From [Leptolyngbya] sp. JSC-1 (lineage in GTDB: Bacteria > Cyanobacteriota > Cyanobacteriia > Elainellales > Elainellaceae): a stretch of 64,000 nt of DNA. The stretch covers positions 4,126,308-4,190,307 of the forward strand of contig KL662191.1 of NCBI GenBank assembly GCA_000733415.1, written 5' to 3'. Position 1 is the first letter of the stretch. The number at the start of each line of letters is the position of its first letter. The position numbers and the translations under genes are program-made. Shown in pieces: positions 45,406-54,651 of the stretch. The notes beneath the pieces were generated by a model. It did not search any database, was not told the DNA's origin, and saw only the letters and a program-made list of their open reading frames with translations.

Positions 45406-45968
45406 ATGGTGCAACTCTCTCGCCTATCCTTGACCCTGGAGGAATTCCTCAAACTGCCGGAAACCAAACCGGCCAGCGAGTTTATTGACGGCCAAATTAT
45501 TCAGAAGCCGATGCCTCAAGGGAAACACAGCACCATCCAGGGTGATCTGGGTGCAACTATCAACCAGGTTCTCAAACCCCAGCATATCGCTCGTGCCTTT
45601 CCTGAATTGCGCTGTACGTTTGCGGGCAGATCAATCGTTCCCGATTTGGCGGTATTCACCTGGGAGCGCATTCCCCGCGACAAAACCGGCAAAGTTGCGA
45701 GTACCTTCACACTTGCTCCCGACTGGACGATTGAAATCCTTTCCCCCGACCAAAGCCAGACTAAAGTTGTGCTGCATATTCTCCATTGCTTGCCCACGGA
45801 ACCCAGATGGGTTGGCTGATCGATCCAGAAGAAGAGCTGGTGTTTGTTTATTTTGCCGACCGCACTCTCGCTGTTTTTGCCATGCCCACCGATCCGATTC
45901 CTGTCCCAACTTTCGCCCAGGCTTTTAGCATAAGGGTTGGACAGATCTTCGGTTGGCTAGAGGAATAG
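45406..45968 (+). pseudogene. Uma2 family putative endonuclease, frameshifted
   Basis: The first frame (45406-45795) reads MVQLSRLSLTLEEFLKLPET ... IVPDLAVFTWERIPRDKTGK ... WTIEILSPDQSQTKVV ... HCL and then goes out of register. The family's next element, AHGTQMGWLIDPEEELVFVY, continues in the -1 frame to the stop at 45966-45968. Restoring one G near 45795 would give a full protein of about 187 residues. The nuclease residues PD, E and K are all in the 5' part. It adjoins the broken CHAT gene and completes a run of three damaged genes. Confidence 0.85.
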
Positions 45969-45998
45969 CCATGTCTGCAAAATTTTTCGCAGGCTTCC

Positions 45999-47075
45999 TC
46001 AGGTTGAAGGGGATGGACTACTAGTTTTGATGGCGTCCCAGGCGGCCTCGTAAAGCCTGCTGCTCTCACCCACATGCTTCAGATGCTTGAGTTTAGCAAA
46101 CAGCTCCGCCGGAGGATAAATACCAGGATTGCCTAAATCTGACGGATTGATCAGGCTAGTCTGTCGTGCCGTGCGATTGGGGGAGCCGTACTGGGTGAAA
46201 TTGGAAATGCGGGCCGAAACCGTTGGCTCCAGAATGAAATTGATGAATTGCTCTGCGAGCTGCCGATGTCGGGCTTGGGACGGAATTGCCATGTTGTCGG
46301 TCCAGATGATGCTGCCTTCCTTGGGAATGGCATAGCGCAGGTCTGGGTTCTCCTTCATCACCTGAAAAATGTCACCACTCCACTCAAACGCTAAATCCAC
46401 TTCGCCCTGATTCAGCAACGATTGGCCAATGTCATCCGCAAAGGCCGCGATTGTCTCTTTTTGTTTGATCAAAAAATCTCTAACTTGATTAATTTCCTCA
46501 ACTCGTTGAGTATTGGGATCGTAACCCAGGAACATTAATACTGCGCCGATCGTGTAGCGCGTATCGTCCATCCAGGCGATTCGGCCCGCATATTGCGGCA
46601 TAAACATAGCCGTCCAACTATCGATTTCCTTGCCTGTTGTTTCCAGGTTATAGCCGATGCCAAGTGTTCCCCACTGGTACGGCACACTGTAACGATTGTC
46701 CGGATCGTAATCCGGATTGAGGAAATTGGGGTCGATGTGCTTCAGGTTGGGAATCTGGCTAGCATTAAGCGGTTGCAGCAGCCCTTCAGTTGCCATCATC
46801 TGAATCATGTAATCGGCAGGAAAAATCAGATCGTAGTGGGTATCACCAGCTTTGATGCGGGCATACATTTCTTCGTTACTGCCGTAGGTATCGTAATTGA
46901 TTTTGACCTGATACCGCTGTTCAAATTCTTCTAATACCTCTGGAGCAATGTAAGTATCCCAGTTGTAGATATTGAGTTCTGTAGTCGCGAGCTGCTGAGC
47001 CTGGAGTTGCGGCAGGCCGACGATTGAGAGGGCTACGGTGAGGCAGAGGATTAGGAGGAAGAGGCGGCGTTTCAT
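45999..47075 (-). CDS. potD: Spermidine/putrescine ABC transporter substrate-binding protein
   Basis: A 358-residue periplasmic binding protein: signal peptide (MKRRLFLLILCLTVALSIVG, cleaved near LQAQQ), then the polyamine-binder signature LNIYNWDTYIAPEVLEEFE, VKINYDTYGSNEEMYARIKA and YDLIFPADYMIQMM. Conserved VPYQWGTLGIGYN and WTDNMAIPSQA segments are present. The ABC ATPase and permease genes are not adjacent, so it is an orphan binder or serves a transporter elsewhere. The 5' flank right before the ATG is a C-rich (G-rich on the plus strand) tract with no Shine-Dalgarno. Confidence 0.92.
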   Translation of the reverse strand: MKRRLFLLILCLTVALSIVGLPQLQAQQLATTELNIYNWDTYIAPEVLEEFEQRYQVKINYDTYGSNEEMYARIKAGDTHYDLIFPADYMIQMMATEGLLQPLNASQIPNLKHIDPNFLNPDYDPDNRYSVPYQWGTLGIGYNLETTGKEIDSWTAMFMPQYAGRIAWMDDTRYTIGAVLMFLGYDPNTQRVEEINQVRDFLIKQKETIAAFADDIGQSLLNQGEVDLAFEWSGDIFQVMKENPDLRYAIPKEGSIIWTDNMAIPSQARHRQLAEQFINFILEPTVSARISNFTQYGSPNRTARQTSLINPSDLGNPGIYPPAELFAKLKHLKHVGESSRLYEAAWDAIKTSSPSPST

Positions 47076-47123
47076 GGGTGAGGGGGGTGAGGGGTGGGGG
47101 TGGGGGGGGAGGGGTGGGGGGAG
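47076..47123 (+). repeat. G-run tract abutting the potD start codon
   Basis: 48 bases made of runs of three to eight G separated by t, a, or tga (for example gggggg, ggggg, gggggggg, gggg, gggggg). It can form a G-quadruplex on the plus strand, which is the template strand of potD. Confidence 0.9.
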
Positions 47124-47214
47124 TGTTGACTGTAAAGTGCTTTGGTTGATAGATAAAGGTGAACTCTAGGTGAGGGAATCAATTTGTTCGTCTCACTCGT
47201 AGGAGAGGCAGAAG

Positions 47215-50200
47215 TTAGGGAAAATTCTGGCTCCTGTCTTCTACCTTCTGACTTTTGACTCCTGGTTCCTGAGCACACAGTTCAGGAGTATTAGCGTGAG
47301 TTCGCAGATAGGTGGTTAACCATTGACAGCCCTGGTGCAATAGCTGATCGAGGTCTTCAACGGCCCAGAGGCGCACCATGCCATCGGCACCGGTTGTGGC
47401 GAGAGTGCGGCCATCGGCACTAAAGCTGAGGCTAAAAATGGCTCCTGCTTCACTGCGATACTCGGCCAGCAGTGTGCCAGCTTGATTCCACAGCCGCACG
47501 GTACCGTCTGCCCCAGCGGTAGCGATTAGTTGACCGTCGGGGCTAAAGTCTACTTGGTGAACAATACCGGCATGGCCTTTGAGCTGCCGCAGCAGGTTGC
47601 CGCTTCGGTCCCATAGCTGCACGGTGCCCTCGGTGCCAGTTGTGGCAAACTGTTTACCATCTGGGCTAAACCGAGCATCATAAACCGCACCGGCTTGTTG
47701 TTCTAAGACTTTCAGGGATTTACCTGCCCGATTCCACAACCGCACGGTGCCGTCGGAACCTGTGGTCAGCAGCAACTGATCATCTGGACTGAAGTGAATG
47801 CTTTTGACCCGCCCTTGGTGACCTTCGAGCACGAGCAGCGGTGTCCCGTCTCGTTCCCAGATGCGGGCGATTGACTCACTGCCGACAGCCAACAGCTTTC
47901 CATTAGAGCTAAAGCTGACGCTAAAGACACCTCCTTGGTGGCCTTTGAGTTCCCGCACCAGTTGCCCATTTAATTGCCAAATTCGCACAGTATCCTCAAA
48001 TCCACCTGCGGCCAACAGTTGACCGGTCGGATCAAAACTGACGCTCAAGGCTCTGCCTTGCAGTCCGGTAAACACAGCGAGCGGCTTACCGCGTCGATTC
48101 CACAGGCGCACGGTGCGGTTTTGACCAGCGGTGGCTAGCATATTGCCATCAGGGCTAAAACGAATGCTGTAAATTTGGTTTTGCTGTCCACCAAATTCTC
48201 GCAGCGGTACTCTAAAACGTTCCCAAAGTCGTAGTGTCCCGTCATTGCCTGCACTCGCCAGCATTAAACCATCGGAACTAAAGCTGACGCTGTTGACCCG
48301 ACCTTGATGGCCCCTAAAGTCTGCCAGCGGTTCACCCGTATCGCTCCATAGACGTAGCACGCCATCATCCCCCACGCTTGCCAGGGCCAACCCATCGGGG
48401 CTGAACTGAACCTGATTCACCTTGCCTTGGTGCCGCCTAAACTGGGTGACTTTCTGGCCTGAGCGAGTCCATACATCCACTCCATCGACGCCAGCTGTGG
48501 CTAAAAGCTGTCCGTCGGGACGAAAGCTGAGGCTTGTGATCCAGCGCTGCGATTTGGCAAAGGCAGAAACAGTTTTACCATCCCGATTCCAGAGCCGCAC
48601 TCCATCCAAGCCAGCCGTGACCAGAAGTTTGCCATCTGGACTGTAGCTGACTGCATGAATTTCGCTTTGATGCCCTTGCCAAACTTTGAGCTGTCGCCCT
48701 GCCCGATTCCATAGCCGAATGGTGCGGTCTTGGCCCACGGTGACGATCCGCTGCCCATCGGGACTGAACGTCACAGCCATCACAGCTCCCCGGTGTTGCT
48801 GCATGGAGGCAATCAACCGACCCGTCCGATCCCAGAGCCGGGTACCATCAAATCCGGCAGTGGCAATCCGTTGACTGTCGGGGCTAAAGCTGACGCTCTT
48901 GATCCAGCCGGTATGTCCCTTTAGCTCAGCTATCAAGGTTTGATCCCGGTTCCACAGCCGCACCGTCTGGTCTTGGCCGACACTGGCGAACAGCGAACCA
49001 TCGGGACTAAAGCTAACGCTCAACACACGGCCCTGATGGCCCAAAAGCTGGTTTTTTTCTCGAATTCGATCCAAAATCGACTGCAACGCAAACAGAGGAC
49101 TGGTAGCCGGATAGCGGTGTAGCGGGCGGTTATCCTTGACTAGGGCCTTCAGCTCTTGCCCAGTCTGCATGGCCGACAGCAATGCCTCAATTTGCTCAAA
49201 CTCGAACTGCTGCAATGCGCTGATTCCTGCTTGCTCTAAGCGGGTGCCGGTCCGGGCTTCTCGCTGCCGATACGTTGTACTAGCTGCCACAATGCCTGCA
49301 AAGACGGCCAAGCTTAAACAGCCAGCCAGAATTGCAGAACCGATGCGAATTCGTTGAGCCGCTTCCTGATTTGCCGCGGTCAGAATTAGGGATGCCTGCT
49401 TCTCCTGTTCTAGAAACAGCTGCATTTCCTGTTTGGCTAATTCCTGACTGGCCGCAAGAAAGCGGTAGTCCTGGCTGCTCAGGTATTTGTTTGCAGCCCA
49501 GGACTGTGCATTGAAGAGGGCTTGCCCCCGCAGCAGGCAGGATTGATCTTGCTCTGCCGAAGCAATCCAATGGTTGAGGGCTAGGGCATAGGGACGCAGA
49601 TCGGCTAGGGCTTGCTCTACCCAGGCGCAATTGAATACTTCAGCGTAGATGCGATTATGAACGCGCAATTTACCTTTGTGGTTGACCACTAACCCGGTCA
49701 GACGCAGCTCCATTTGTTCAGCACTGCCATCGGCTACAAGTCCAGCATTTAGGTCATCAATAGCAGTTTGATCTAGCACCTGTTGATACAGTCCAAGCAG
49801 CTGTCCGGCTTGGTTAGGATTGCGCAAGACACGGTCACGAATCGTCCGCAAATGTTCGGGTTCATCTTGTGCTTCCCAATTATCCAAAACTCGCTGCCGA
49901 ATTAACTGAGCGATTTGGTCGGGTTCTTCCCCGCTGGCGATGGGGCTGGTCAGCGTTTGCACTAGGCGACAAACCTTTTGGGTCAGAAACGGTTGTCCAT
50001 CAGTCCAGGCAAGAATTTCAGCTAAGACTCGCTCTGGATGCTCTGCATAATTGACCAACCCAGGTAAGAGCGCTGCTTTGGCTGGTTCTAACTCAATCCC
50101 AAACAGATCAATAGCTTCACCAATATTAAAAGGTGTCTGTTCTTTGTTCTGAATTAAGTTAGAGGGTGTTGCCACACCGAGCAAACAAAATGTCAATCGC

Positions 50201-50718
50201 TTATAGATTGGATCATCAACTCGATGGTTATAGCAGGCACGAATAAAGGCAAAGAAATCATCTTTAAAGGAAATCTTGAGAATGCTATCAATCTCGTCGA
50301 TAAAGATAACAACTGGCTGAGAGAATTCTTGCAGTAGTATATTCTCGATAAATTCCTTCAGCCGTTGAATCGGAGATAGAACTTCCTGTTCTCGCCACCA
50401 AGTTCTAAAATCAACTTTTCTGCTTAGTCCAAATCCCCGCAGCAGTTCTGAAACAATTGCACCATACCATTCTGCTGGTGTTACATTACTGCCAATACCC
50501 GTGATATCAATCGATCCACACCGAACTCCAGCCTGTTTGAGGCGTTTCATCACTTGGACCCGCAGACTCGATTTTCCCATCTGCCGCGAATTTAGCACAT
50601 AACAATAGTGCCCATCTTTTAAGTGGTGAAACAGATCGTGATCCGCCTGCCGCTCCACATAGGTAGGATGCTGGTATTCCAGAGAGCCACCAACCTGATA
50701 GTAATCATCGCTTAGCAT
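47215..50718 (-). CDS. AAA-like ATPase fused to 14 WD40 repeats
   Basis: 1167 residues from the ATG at 50718 (MLSDDYYQVGGSLEYQHPTY); an earlier frame start at 50772 lies inside the neighbour. The AAA-like (AAA_35) domain has P-loop NSRQMGKSSLR (about residue 43) and Walker B VVIFIDEIDSIL. A winged-helix-like region follows (to about 420), then a coiled coil and one membrane helix near residues 455-480 (AILAGCLSLAVFAGIVAAS). Fourteen WD40 repeats follow (each ending in RLW or similar), enough for two seven-bladed propellers. The last 20 residues (EPGVKSQKVEDRSQNFP) come from a generic intergenic-type repeat. It overlaps the upstream AAA gene by 14 bases, which suggests a joint complex. Confidence 0.92.
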   Translation of the reverse strand: MLSDDYYQVGGSLEYQHPTYVERQADHDLFHHLKDGHYCYVLNSRQMGKSSLRVQVMKRLKQAGVRCGSIDITGIGSNVTPAEWYGAIVSELLRGFGLSRKVDFRTWWREQEVLSPIQRLKEFIENILLQEFSQPVVIFIDEIDSILKISFKDDFFAFIRACYNHRVDDPIYKRLTFCLLGVATPSNLIQNKEQTPFNIGEAIDLFGIELEPAKAALLPGLVNYAEHPERVLAEILAWTDGQPFLTQKVCRLVQTLTSPIASGEEPDQIAQLIRQRVLDNWEAQDEPEHLRTIRDRVLRNPNQAGQLLGLYQQVLDQTAIDDLNAGLVADGSAEQMELRLTGLVVNHKGKLRVHNRIYAEVFNCAWVEQALADLRPYALALNHWIASAEQDQSCLLRGQALFNAQSWAANKYLSSQDYRFLAASQELAKQEMQLFLEQEKQASLILTAANQEAAQRIRIGSAILAGCLSLAVFAGIVAASTTYRQREARTGTRLEQAGISALQQFEFEQIEALLSAMQTGQELKALVKDNRPLHRYPATSPLFALQSILDRIREKNQLLGHQGRVLSVSFSPDGSLFASVGQDQTVRLWNRDQTLIAELKGHTGWIKSVSFSPDSQRIATAGFDGTRLWDRTGRLIASMQQHRGAVMAVTFSPDGQRIVTVGQDRTIRLWNRAGRQLKVWQGHQSEIHAVSYSPDGKLLVTAGLDGVRLWNRDGKTVSAFAKSQRWITSLSFRPDGQLLATAGVDGVDVWTRSGQKVTQFRRHQGKVNQVQFSPDGLALASVGDDGVLRLWSDTGEPLADFRGHQGRVNSVSFSSDGLMLASAGNDGTLRLWERFRVPLREFGGQQNQIYSIRFSPDGNMLATAGQNRTVRLWNRRGKPLAVFTGLQGRALSVSFDPTGQLLAAGGFEDTVRIWQLNGQLVRELKGHQGGVFSVSFSSNGKLLAVGSESIARIWERDGTPLLVLEGHQGRVKSIHFSPDDQLLLTTGSDGTVRLWNRAGKSLKVLEQQAGAVYDARFSPDGKQFATTGTEGTVQLWDRSGNLLRQLKGHAGIVHQVDFSPDGQLIATAGADGTVRLWNQAGTLLAEYRSEAGAIFSLSFSADGRTLATTGADGMVRLWAVEDLDQLLHQGCQWLTTYLRTHANTPELCAQEPGVKSQKVEDRSQNFP

Positions 50719-52942
50719 AGGGATCAAGCCGTTCTTGAAAGTATTGCCGATACAGTTCACAGCGAGGCACAACAGAATCTCCCTGCCGTGTAATCAGACC
50801 CATACTATAGAGTTTATAAACATGCGTAATCGATAAGCGAATTGGCTGCATAGCGGTTACTACTTGGTGAAACGCTTCTGCAAGCTGTGGCTGTTGGTTT
50901 AGCGTGACCCAGTGGCGGCGTAGGTGGTCTTCATAGATACCTGTATTCGTAGTAGCTTCGGCCAGCAGTTGATCGAGCGGCAACCCCTGACAGATCTGAT
51001 AAAGCGCCAAACGAATCAGATAAGGATGACCGCCGACCACCGCCATGAGTTGTTCGATCTGGGCTGGTTGCCAAACCAACTGATGGGCTGACACCAGCGA
51101 TGCCACCTCGGCAGCAGTGAATTCTCCCAGCTCGACCGGCAAGCCCACATTAAAGGGCGATTGGTTGATATTTAACCTGCCATAATCTTCGGTGGAATGA
51201 GCTACAACAAGGCGCAATTGCTCCCACAGCTCAATAGTTTTGGCTTCCTCATGCCAGAGGCGCAGCATCGAAAAGAAGCCTTGAGCAATCTCCGGCAAGA
51301 CAAATACACAATCGACTTCATCCAGCGCCAACACCAAGGGACTGTCCAGCGTTTCCAGCAGATGGTCTTGCACATAGGTGGTGCAGTTAAAGATGCTGCC
51401 TCGATCCTGCTCCCAATAGTGGTCTAGTTGGGCCGGACGGTGCAGCTTCTGGCTAATGCAGGCACAAAACCAGCGCAAAAACCGATCCAGACTGCTGAGG
51501 GCATTGTCTTCGGCCTGGCGTAGATTCAGCCGTACCGTGCCATAGCCCAGCTTGCTGGCGTGATCGACAATTCGCGTCATCAACGAGGTTTTGCCCATTT
51601 GCCGGGGTGCCTTGATGCGAATCAGTGCTCCTGGCTTGGCAATGGTTTGGTAGCAGCGCGGCTCAATCGGTCGCTCAACGTAAAACGGAGAGCCAAGTTT
51701 CACCGAACCTTCAGGCAGTTCCGGCCCTGCTAGGGCTTTATCTTCAGATAGATGGGCTAGGGGAACAGAACTGGGCGGCTTTGCTGCCGAGACAACCGGC
51801 GCTTGGGAGAGGTAGGGGTGATAGTCACTGAAGATTTCGAGCTGGTCAAGGGGGGTTTGCAGCAGTTGCTCTAAGCTCGTTTCTTGTCGCCAAATTTGGT
51901 AGAGGGCCGTTTGTACCAGGTAGGGATGCCCTCCCAGTAAGGTTGTGAGCTGTTCGACCTGGAGCGGAGTCCATGTCAAGTCATAGCGCTGGACCAACTG
52001 CTGCACCTGCTCGGTTGTAAATGGCTTCAGCTCAATCGATAAGCCCACATTCAGCGGTGATTGATTCAAATTAGTCGGCAAAAGCACCTCGGATGAGTAG
52101 GCGATAATCAGGCGCAATTTTTTCCAATCTTCTCGCCGTTTAGCCGCTTCATGCCAGGTGCGTAGCAGGCCCAAAAATTCGATCGTCAAGTCTGGATTGA
52201 GAAAAATCTGATCGAGTTCATCCAGGCTTAAAACCATTGGCTGGGGGCTGTGGGGCAGCAGGTATTGCTCAAAATAGATCTTGCTGCTGAGCTTACTGCC
52301 AAGGGTGTCGTCCCAGTAGTCTGAAAGCTGGTTAGGAAGCTGTAGCCCCAGCGTGACGTTAATACAGAGCCAGCGCAACAACTGGTCTAAATCCTGGAAC
52401 ACCTCCTTGTGGGCAAGCTGAAAGCTTAGAGAGAGGGTGCGGTAGCCCAAGGTTTCCGCGTGCTGCAAAATTCTGGCAATCAGCGAGGTTTTGCCCATTT
52501 GCCGGGGTGCTCGAATTCGGACTAGCGCGCCTGGTTGGGCAATCAATTTGTAACAGTTTGTTTCAATGGGTGGGCGCTCGATATAGGAAATTGACCCTAG
52601 CGAGACTTGCCCTCCTGGCAGTTCTGGTTCTACAATCTGAGGCGGACTGGCTTCTTCCTCAGGTGTCTGGGGGCGGGCGTAGTCTTCTGACTCTAAGGTG
52701 AGTTGAAAGGCCCGGAAGCAAGATTTTAACGTTTCACGATCTACACCCAACTCGCACTTCAGCACTCTCACCAGCGTATCAACCGACAGCCCTGTGCGCT
52801 CACTCAAGTTTTCCAATGTGTAGCGACTGCCCGCGTTTTCGGCAATTTCTGCCGACAGTTTAGCCGCTAGCAGCCTCTCTAACCCTTGAGATGTCAGGAC
52901 AACACCACGTCGGCGTCTGTGGAGCGGTCGATTTACTTGCAT
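50705..52942 (-). CDS. vMAP-type HTH protein with two tandem AAA-like ATPase domains
   Basis: 745 residues, ATG with complement 52940-52942. The N-terminus (RRGVVLTSQGLERLLAAKLS ... YTLENLSERTGLSVDTLVRV) matches the helix-turn-helix found on vWA-MoxR-associated (vMAP) proteins in cyanobacteria. Two AAA-like modules follow (about 110-400 and 415-745), each introduced by a similar strand (GQVSLGSISYIERP; GSVKLGSPFYVERP), each with P-loop APRQMGKTSL and Walker B (LSLDELDQIF; LALDEVDCVF), and each with sensor-like NQSPLNVGL / NQSPFNVGL and GGHPYL. The duplication is internal. It is followed by the AAA-WD40 gene with a 14-base overlap. Probable signalling or conflict STAND-like ATPase; no effector domain is visible in it. 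Confidence 0.9.
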   Translation of the reverse strand: MQVNRPLHRRRRGVVLTSQGLERLLAAKLSAEIAENAGSRYTLENLSERTGLSVDTLVRVLKCELGVDRETLKSCFRAFQLTLESEDYARPQTPEEEASPPQIVEPELPGGQVSLGSISYIERPPIETNCYKLIAQPGALVRIRAPRQMGKTSLIARILQHAETLGYRTLSLSFQLAHKEVFQDLDQLLRWLCINVTLGLQLPNQLSDYWDDTLGSKLSSKIYFEQYLLPHSPQPMVLSLDELDQIFLNPDLTIEFLGLLRTWHEAAKRREDWKKLRLIIAYSSEVLLPTNLNQSPLNVGLSIELKPFTTEQVQQLVQRYDLTWTPLQVEQLTTLLGGHPYLVQTALYQIWRQETSLEQLLQTPLDQLEIFSDYHPYLSQAPVVSAAKPPSSVPLAHLSEDKALAGPELPEGSVKLGSPFYVERPIEPRCYQTIAKPGALIRIKAPRQMGKTSLMTRIVDHASKLGYGTVRLNLRQAEDNALSSLDRFLRWFCACISQKLHRPAQLDHYWEQDRGSIFNCTTYVQDHLLETLDSPLVLALDEVDCVFVLPEIAQGFFSMLRLWHEEAKTIELWEQLRLVVAHSTEDYGRLNINQSPFNVGLPVELGEFTAAEVASLVSAHQLVWQPAQIEQLMAVVGGHPYLIRLALYQICQGLPLDQLLAEATTNTGIYEDHLRRHWVTLNQQPQLAEAFHQVVTAMQPIRLSITHVYKLYSMGLITRQGDSVVPRCELYRQYFQERLDPYAKR

Positions 52943-53386
52943 TGGCCCATTGTCAGACTCAGAAACTTAGCCAGAGAACGAACCGAAAAACTCATCCAAA
53001 CAGCGAACTCAACCAAGGTACCCAAGTTTAGCTTGACACCCTTTTGATCCACTTCAACTGTTGCTTAGGCCTAACTTCAGAAAAAATCCGAAGTTAAGGG
53101 AGGCTAATTCGGAGATAAGAGGACGTCTTCTGATTTTAGATTGATTTTGGACAAACTGGTTATTGATCCGGTGATTTGGTCAATAAACTTGTAGCGCCCA
53201 GTTAATGTCCAGTTAATACCCGGTTAATGCCCAGCCCGCACCCAGCCCGCACCCAACTCGCAGCAAGTTTGGCCATGTAGCCCTGCAATTTCTAAAGTTT
53301 GGACTTAACTCCCTAAACTGCGATTGTTCTAATCGGGCAGGTAAGGGAAACTACCAGTAGTTCTTTAGCCCCCCTACTAGATCGAC
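52943..53386. other. Divergent intergenic region, 444 bp
   Basis: Between the vMAP-type gene (minus) and the DUF4278 gene (plus). Apart from the repeat block at 53198-53263 I see no gene or clear regulatory site. Confidence 0.5.
53198..53263. repeat. Short imperfect tandem repeats
   Basis: Three imperfect copies of 'cccagttaatg' are followed by two of 'cccagcccgca' and one of 'cccaactcgca'. Unit length is 11-12 bp. Confidence 0.75.
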
Positions 53387-53605
53387 ATGAAACTCACTTA
53401 TCGCGGTATCAGCTATTCTCCAGCTTCGGTTGTTTTGCCTGAAATCACTGCTGTGACCGTAGGCACTTACCGGGGAACCACTTCGAAAATTCAGCACTAC
53501 CGGATGCCGTTGTCGTCTCAAAAGACGGTGAACTTAAGATATCGTGGTGCCTACTACCAGCCTGTGGCTCATGGTCCAGCCGAGCTGATTTCGGCTCTAG
53601 CGTAA
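53387..53605 (+). CDS. DUF4278 domain protein
   Basis: 72 residues, MKLTYRGISYSPASVVLPEI ... KTVNLRYRGAYYQPV. The paired 'LTYRG..Y' and 'LRYRG..Y' motifs at the two ends are the mark of DUF4278, small proteins restricted largely to cyanobacteria. Function unknown; expression of relatives is often stress- or light-linked, but nothing here shows it. No Shine-Dalgarno is evident before the ATG. Confidence 0.9.
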   Translation: MKLTYRGISYSPASVVLPEITAVTVGTYRGTTSKIQHYRMPLSSQKTVNLRYRGAYYQPVAHGPAELISALA

Positions 53606-53942
53606 GCAGTAGCTATCGGTAATTAAAGGCTTTCAGGGCTTACGCCAAGGAACTCCTCTCTAAGCCCCCCCGGTCGAGGAAGCCGAGTTCTCATAGCTCT
53701 CTGGCACAACGCTTAAGAACCACCTAGTAATTTTCCAGTTCCATTGAGTTCAGTTCACTCAAACAGGACTAGCAAATTGTCCAGGCCATTCTTAGCTAAT
53801 GTTTCAGCTGCTTTAGAGAACTGTGCGTAAGCTCTGATTTCCTAAAACTAGTTCTTAAACGGCAAATCGAAGTTATTTAGTTATTGAAGTTGCCAACCTA
53901 TGAATCGGCTTTGTTGCACCCTAGTAATTGGAGTGACAAACC
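53606..53942. other. Intergenic region, 337 bp
   Basis: Contains an imperfect hairpin near 53650-53690 (GAACTC ... GAGTTC with a seven-C run in the loop side), which may terminate the DUF4278 gene. I see nothing else. Confidence 0.45.
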
Positions 53943-54434
53943 ATGTCCTTAGCTAACCCTGATTGCGAGCTTGTTGTGCTCCTTTACGAAGATTTGCCCC
54001 GCTGGATTGACCATTTGCTGACGCATTTCAAAGCCGAGGATGGGTTATCCCAGTCTGGTGCTGATTCAGATGCTGCTCCGATCTGGCCGGCCACCGAGGC
54101 TAGCTTGACCTCTCCGCTAGAAGCGCAAACTATTCGTCAGCTTCTCAACTATGCCAAGCGCAAACTGCAAACTTCTCGCATGCCCCATTTTCTCAGAGTC
54201 ACCATGTACTTGAGAGTTTGTTGCTTAGCGATTCAACACAACCTGCTAAGCGAACAGCAGATTGCTCTGGGTAGCCTCTACCACACGCTGCTGCACTGGT
54301 TATGGGAATGTGAACCAGACTGGTGGGAGCACTGCACAATTACAGATAACCGTGGCATTACATCGTCCAATGCCCGTGTTCAGGATTTGCTAAAACCTTT
54401 ACAAGATTTTGTCAGTCAGTTTGCAGAGGCGTAG
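53943..54434 (+). CDS. Hypothetical protein
   Basis: 163 residues, ATG preceded by ggag. Mostly helical: DCELVVLLYEDLPRWIDHLL, IRQLLNYAKRKLQTSRMPHF and LLHWLWECEPDWWEHCTITD, with several Trp and Cys. A low-complexity acidic loop lies at about residues 35-60. No family is recognised. It converges with aqpZ, with the aqpZ terminator in between. Confidence 0.7.
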   Translation: MSLANPDCELVVLLYEDLPRWIDHLLTHFKAEDGLSQSGADSDAAPIWPATEASLTSPLEAQTIRQLLNYAKRKLQTSRMPHFLRVTMYLRVCCLAIQHNLLSEQQIALGSLYHTLLHWLWECEPDWWEHCTITDNRGITSSNARVQDLLKPLQDFVSQFAEA

Positions 54435-54540
54435 ATGTGATTTTTAATCGTCTTTTTATGGTCAACGAATCTATGATTCATTGAACCAATGGGCCAATAG
54501 ATCGATAAATGACTAATAAGACTAATAACAATAACAACTA

Positions 54541-54594
54541 AAAAGTAAAAAGTGGGGATCGATCAAAACTGGCTTTCCCAGGCCCAATCCCCAC
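54541..54594 (-). terminator. Intrinsic terminator of aqpZ
   Basis: A perfect 8-bp stem GTGGGGAT (54552-54559) / ATCCCCAC (54587-54594) is followed on the minus strand by TTTTTACTTTT. It lies 58 bp after the aqpZ stop. Confidence 0.75.
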
Positions 54595-54651
54595 CGTAGT
54601 ATAATTCAAATGTATTGATCTTGTTCAACCAAGATGAAATGCTATTGCACC

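Noticed and set aside
26380..47150. CRISPR-like interpretation of the short tandem arrays
   Set aside because: The units are contiguous with no unique spacers, so they are tandem repeats, not CRISPR.
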